A stretch of DNA of 7,987 bases from assembly GCA_033722075.1 (NCBI GenBank), contig JAWVZU010000188.1, positions 1 through 7,987 on the forward strand, read 5' to 3'. Position numbers and translations under genes: made by a program. The notes under the pieces were generated by a model. That model made no database searches, had not been told where the DNA came from, and was given only the letters and a program-made list of their open reading frames with translations. This document shows positions 7,725 through 7,987 of this stretch, in pieces. This stretch comes from JAWVZU01 sp033722075. GTDB taxonomy: Bacteria > Pseudomonadota > Gammaproteobacteria > Xanthomonadales > SZUA-38. Each line of letters starts with the position of its first letter. The first letter of the stretch is position 1.

Positions 7725-7760
7725 CCGCGCCCTTCTCATTCAATTCGAAACGAGTCTTCC

Positions 7761-7987
7761 ATGGCAGCTTCACCGCAAGAAATCCCCAAGCCCCGGACCT
7801 CCAATCTGGATCCCGCCGATCTCTACCGGATCGCCGATTCGCTGAGCGAAGAAGAGCGCATGGTGCAGGAAACCGTAGCGCGCTTCGTGGATGAAAAAGC
7901 CCTGCCGATCATTCCCGAGGCCTTCGAAGCCGGCCGGTTTCCCAGCGAACTGATCCCGGAGATCGCCGAACTGGGCCTGCTAGGCAG
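7761..7987 (+). CDS. gcdH: Acyl-CoA dehydrogenase, glutaryl-CoA dehydrogenase-like (3'-truncated by window edge)
   Basis: The frame opens at ATG 7761 and runs without a stop for 75 codons to the window end, so only the start of the N-terminal helical domain is visible. After a variable lead of about 20 residues comes DLYRIADSLSEEERMVQETV (20-39), then ARFVDEKALPIIPEAFEAGR (40-59) and FPSELIPEIAELGLLG (60-75). This is the helix-helix pattern that opens acyl-CoA dehydrogenases, and the LSEEERMV...LPII...ELGLLG spacing resembles glutaryl-CoA dehydrogenases. Those enzymes oxidise and decarboxylate glutaryl-CoA to crotonyl-CoA in lysine and tryptophan breakdown. The catalytic and flavin-binding parts lie beyond the window, so the substrate assignment is tentative; membership of the superfamily is secure. 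The ribosome-binding site is weak (ACGAG at 7750-7754). It is preceded by an extended -10 promoter candidate. Confidence 0.75.
   Translation, partial: MAASPQEIPKPRTSNLDPADLYRIADSLSEEERMVQETVARFVDEKALPIIPEAFEAGRFPSELIPEIAELGLLG

Noticed and set aside
7714..7760. Terminator in the gap after the nucleotidase
   Set aside because: No GC-rich hairpin followed by T residues is present; only the small palindrome TTCGAA occurs.
7610..7894. 94-codon plus-strand frame spanning the nucleotidase end and the next gene start
   Set aside because: It lies out of frame over two well-supported genes, has a low-complexity basic/Ser-rich translation and no ribosome-binding site of note.

Overview
The window is ordinary, densely coding bacterial chromosome. 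It is GC-rich by eye, with strong G/C preference at third codon positions. All five genes lie on the + strand. Protein families and codon use point to a Proteobacterium, most likely a gammaproteobacterial lineage near Xanthomonadales or Chromatiales. That placement is inferred from the large 'GDH-180' glutamate dehydrogenase, the short NAD kinase, the cN-I type 5'-nucleotidase and the two acyl-CoA dehydrogenases. No marker gene in the window fixes the taxon.

Layout. Bases 1-1014 hold the 3' part of a short-chain (butyryl-CoA-type) acyl-CoA dehydrogenase whose N-terminus lies upstream of the window. A 56-bp gap with a small stem-loop follows. Bases 1071-6029 encode a complete 1652-residue NAD-dependent glutamate dehydrogenase of the large bacterial class. 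After one intervening codon comes a 257-residue NAD kinase (6033-6806). It overlaps by 20 bp a 308-residue cytosolic 5'-nucleotidase of the cN-I/PF06189 type (6787-7713). A 47-bp gap carries a good extended -10 promoter element. The window ends inside the start of a second acyl-CoA dehydrogenase (from 7761), whose N-terminus looks like glutaryl-CoA dehydrogenase.

Function. The three central genes are packed tightly enough to be one transcription unit, and the last two are probably translationally coupled to the gene before them. They share a nucleotide theme: an NAD+-consuming amino-acid catabolic enzyme, an enzyme that turns NAD+ into NADP+, and an enzyme that dephosphorylates nucleoside monophosphates. 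The flanking acyl-CoA dehydrogenases feed electrons from acyl-CoA oxidation to the electron-transfer flavoprotein. They fit a broader amino-acid and fatty-acid catabolic neighbourhood. The functional link between the three central genes is inferred from gene order.

I see no tRNA, rRNA, CRISPR array, insertion sequence, phage gene or obvious foreign segment. No gap between genes exceeds 56 bp, so there is no unexplained non-coding stretch. I did not find a convincing new biological system. The most interesting points are the GDH-NAD kinase-nucleotidase linkage and the in-frame amber junction between GDH and NAD kinase. The long antisense open frames are explained by codon bias.
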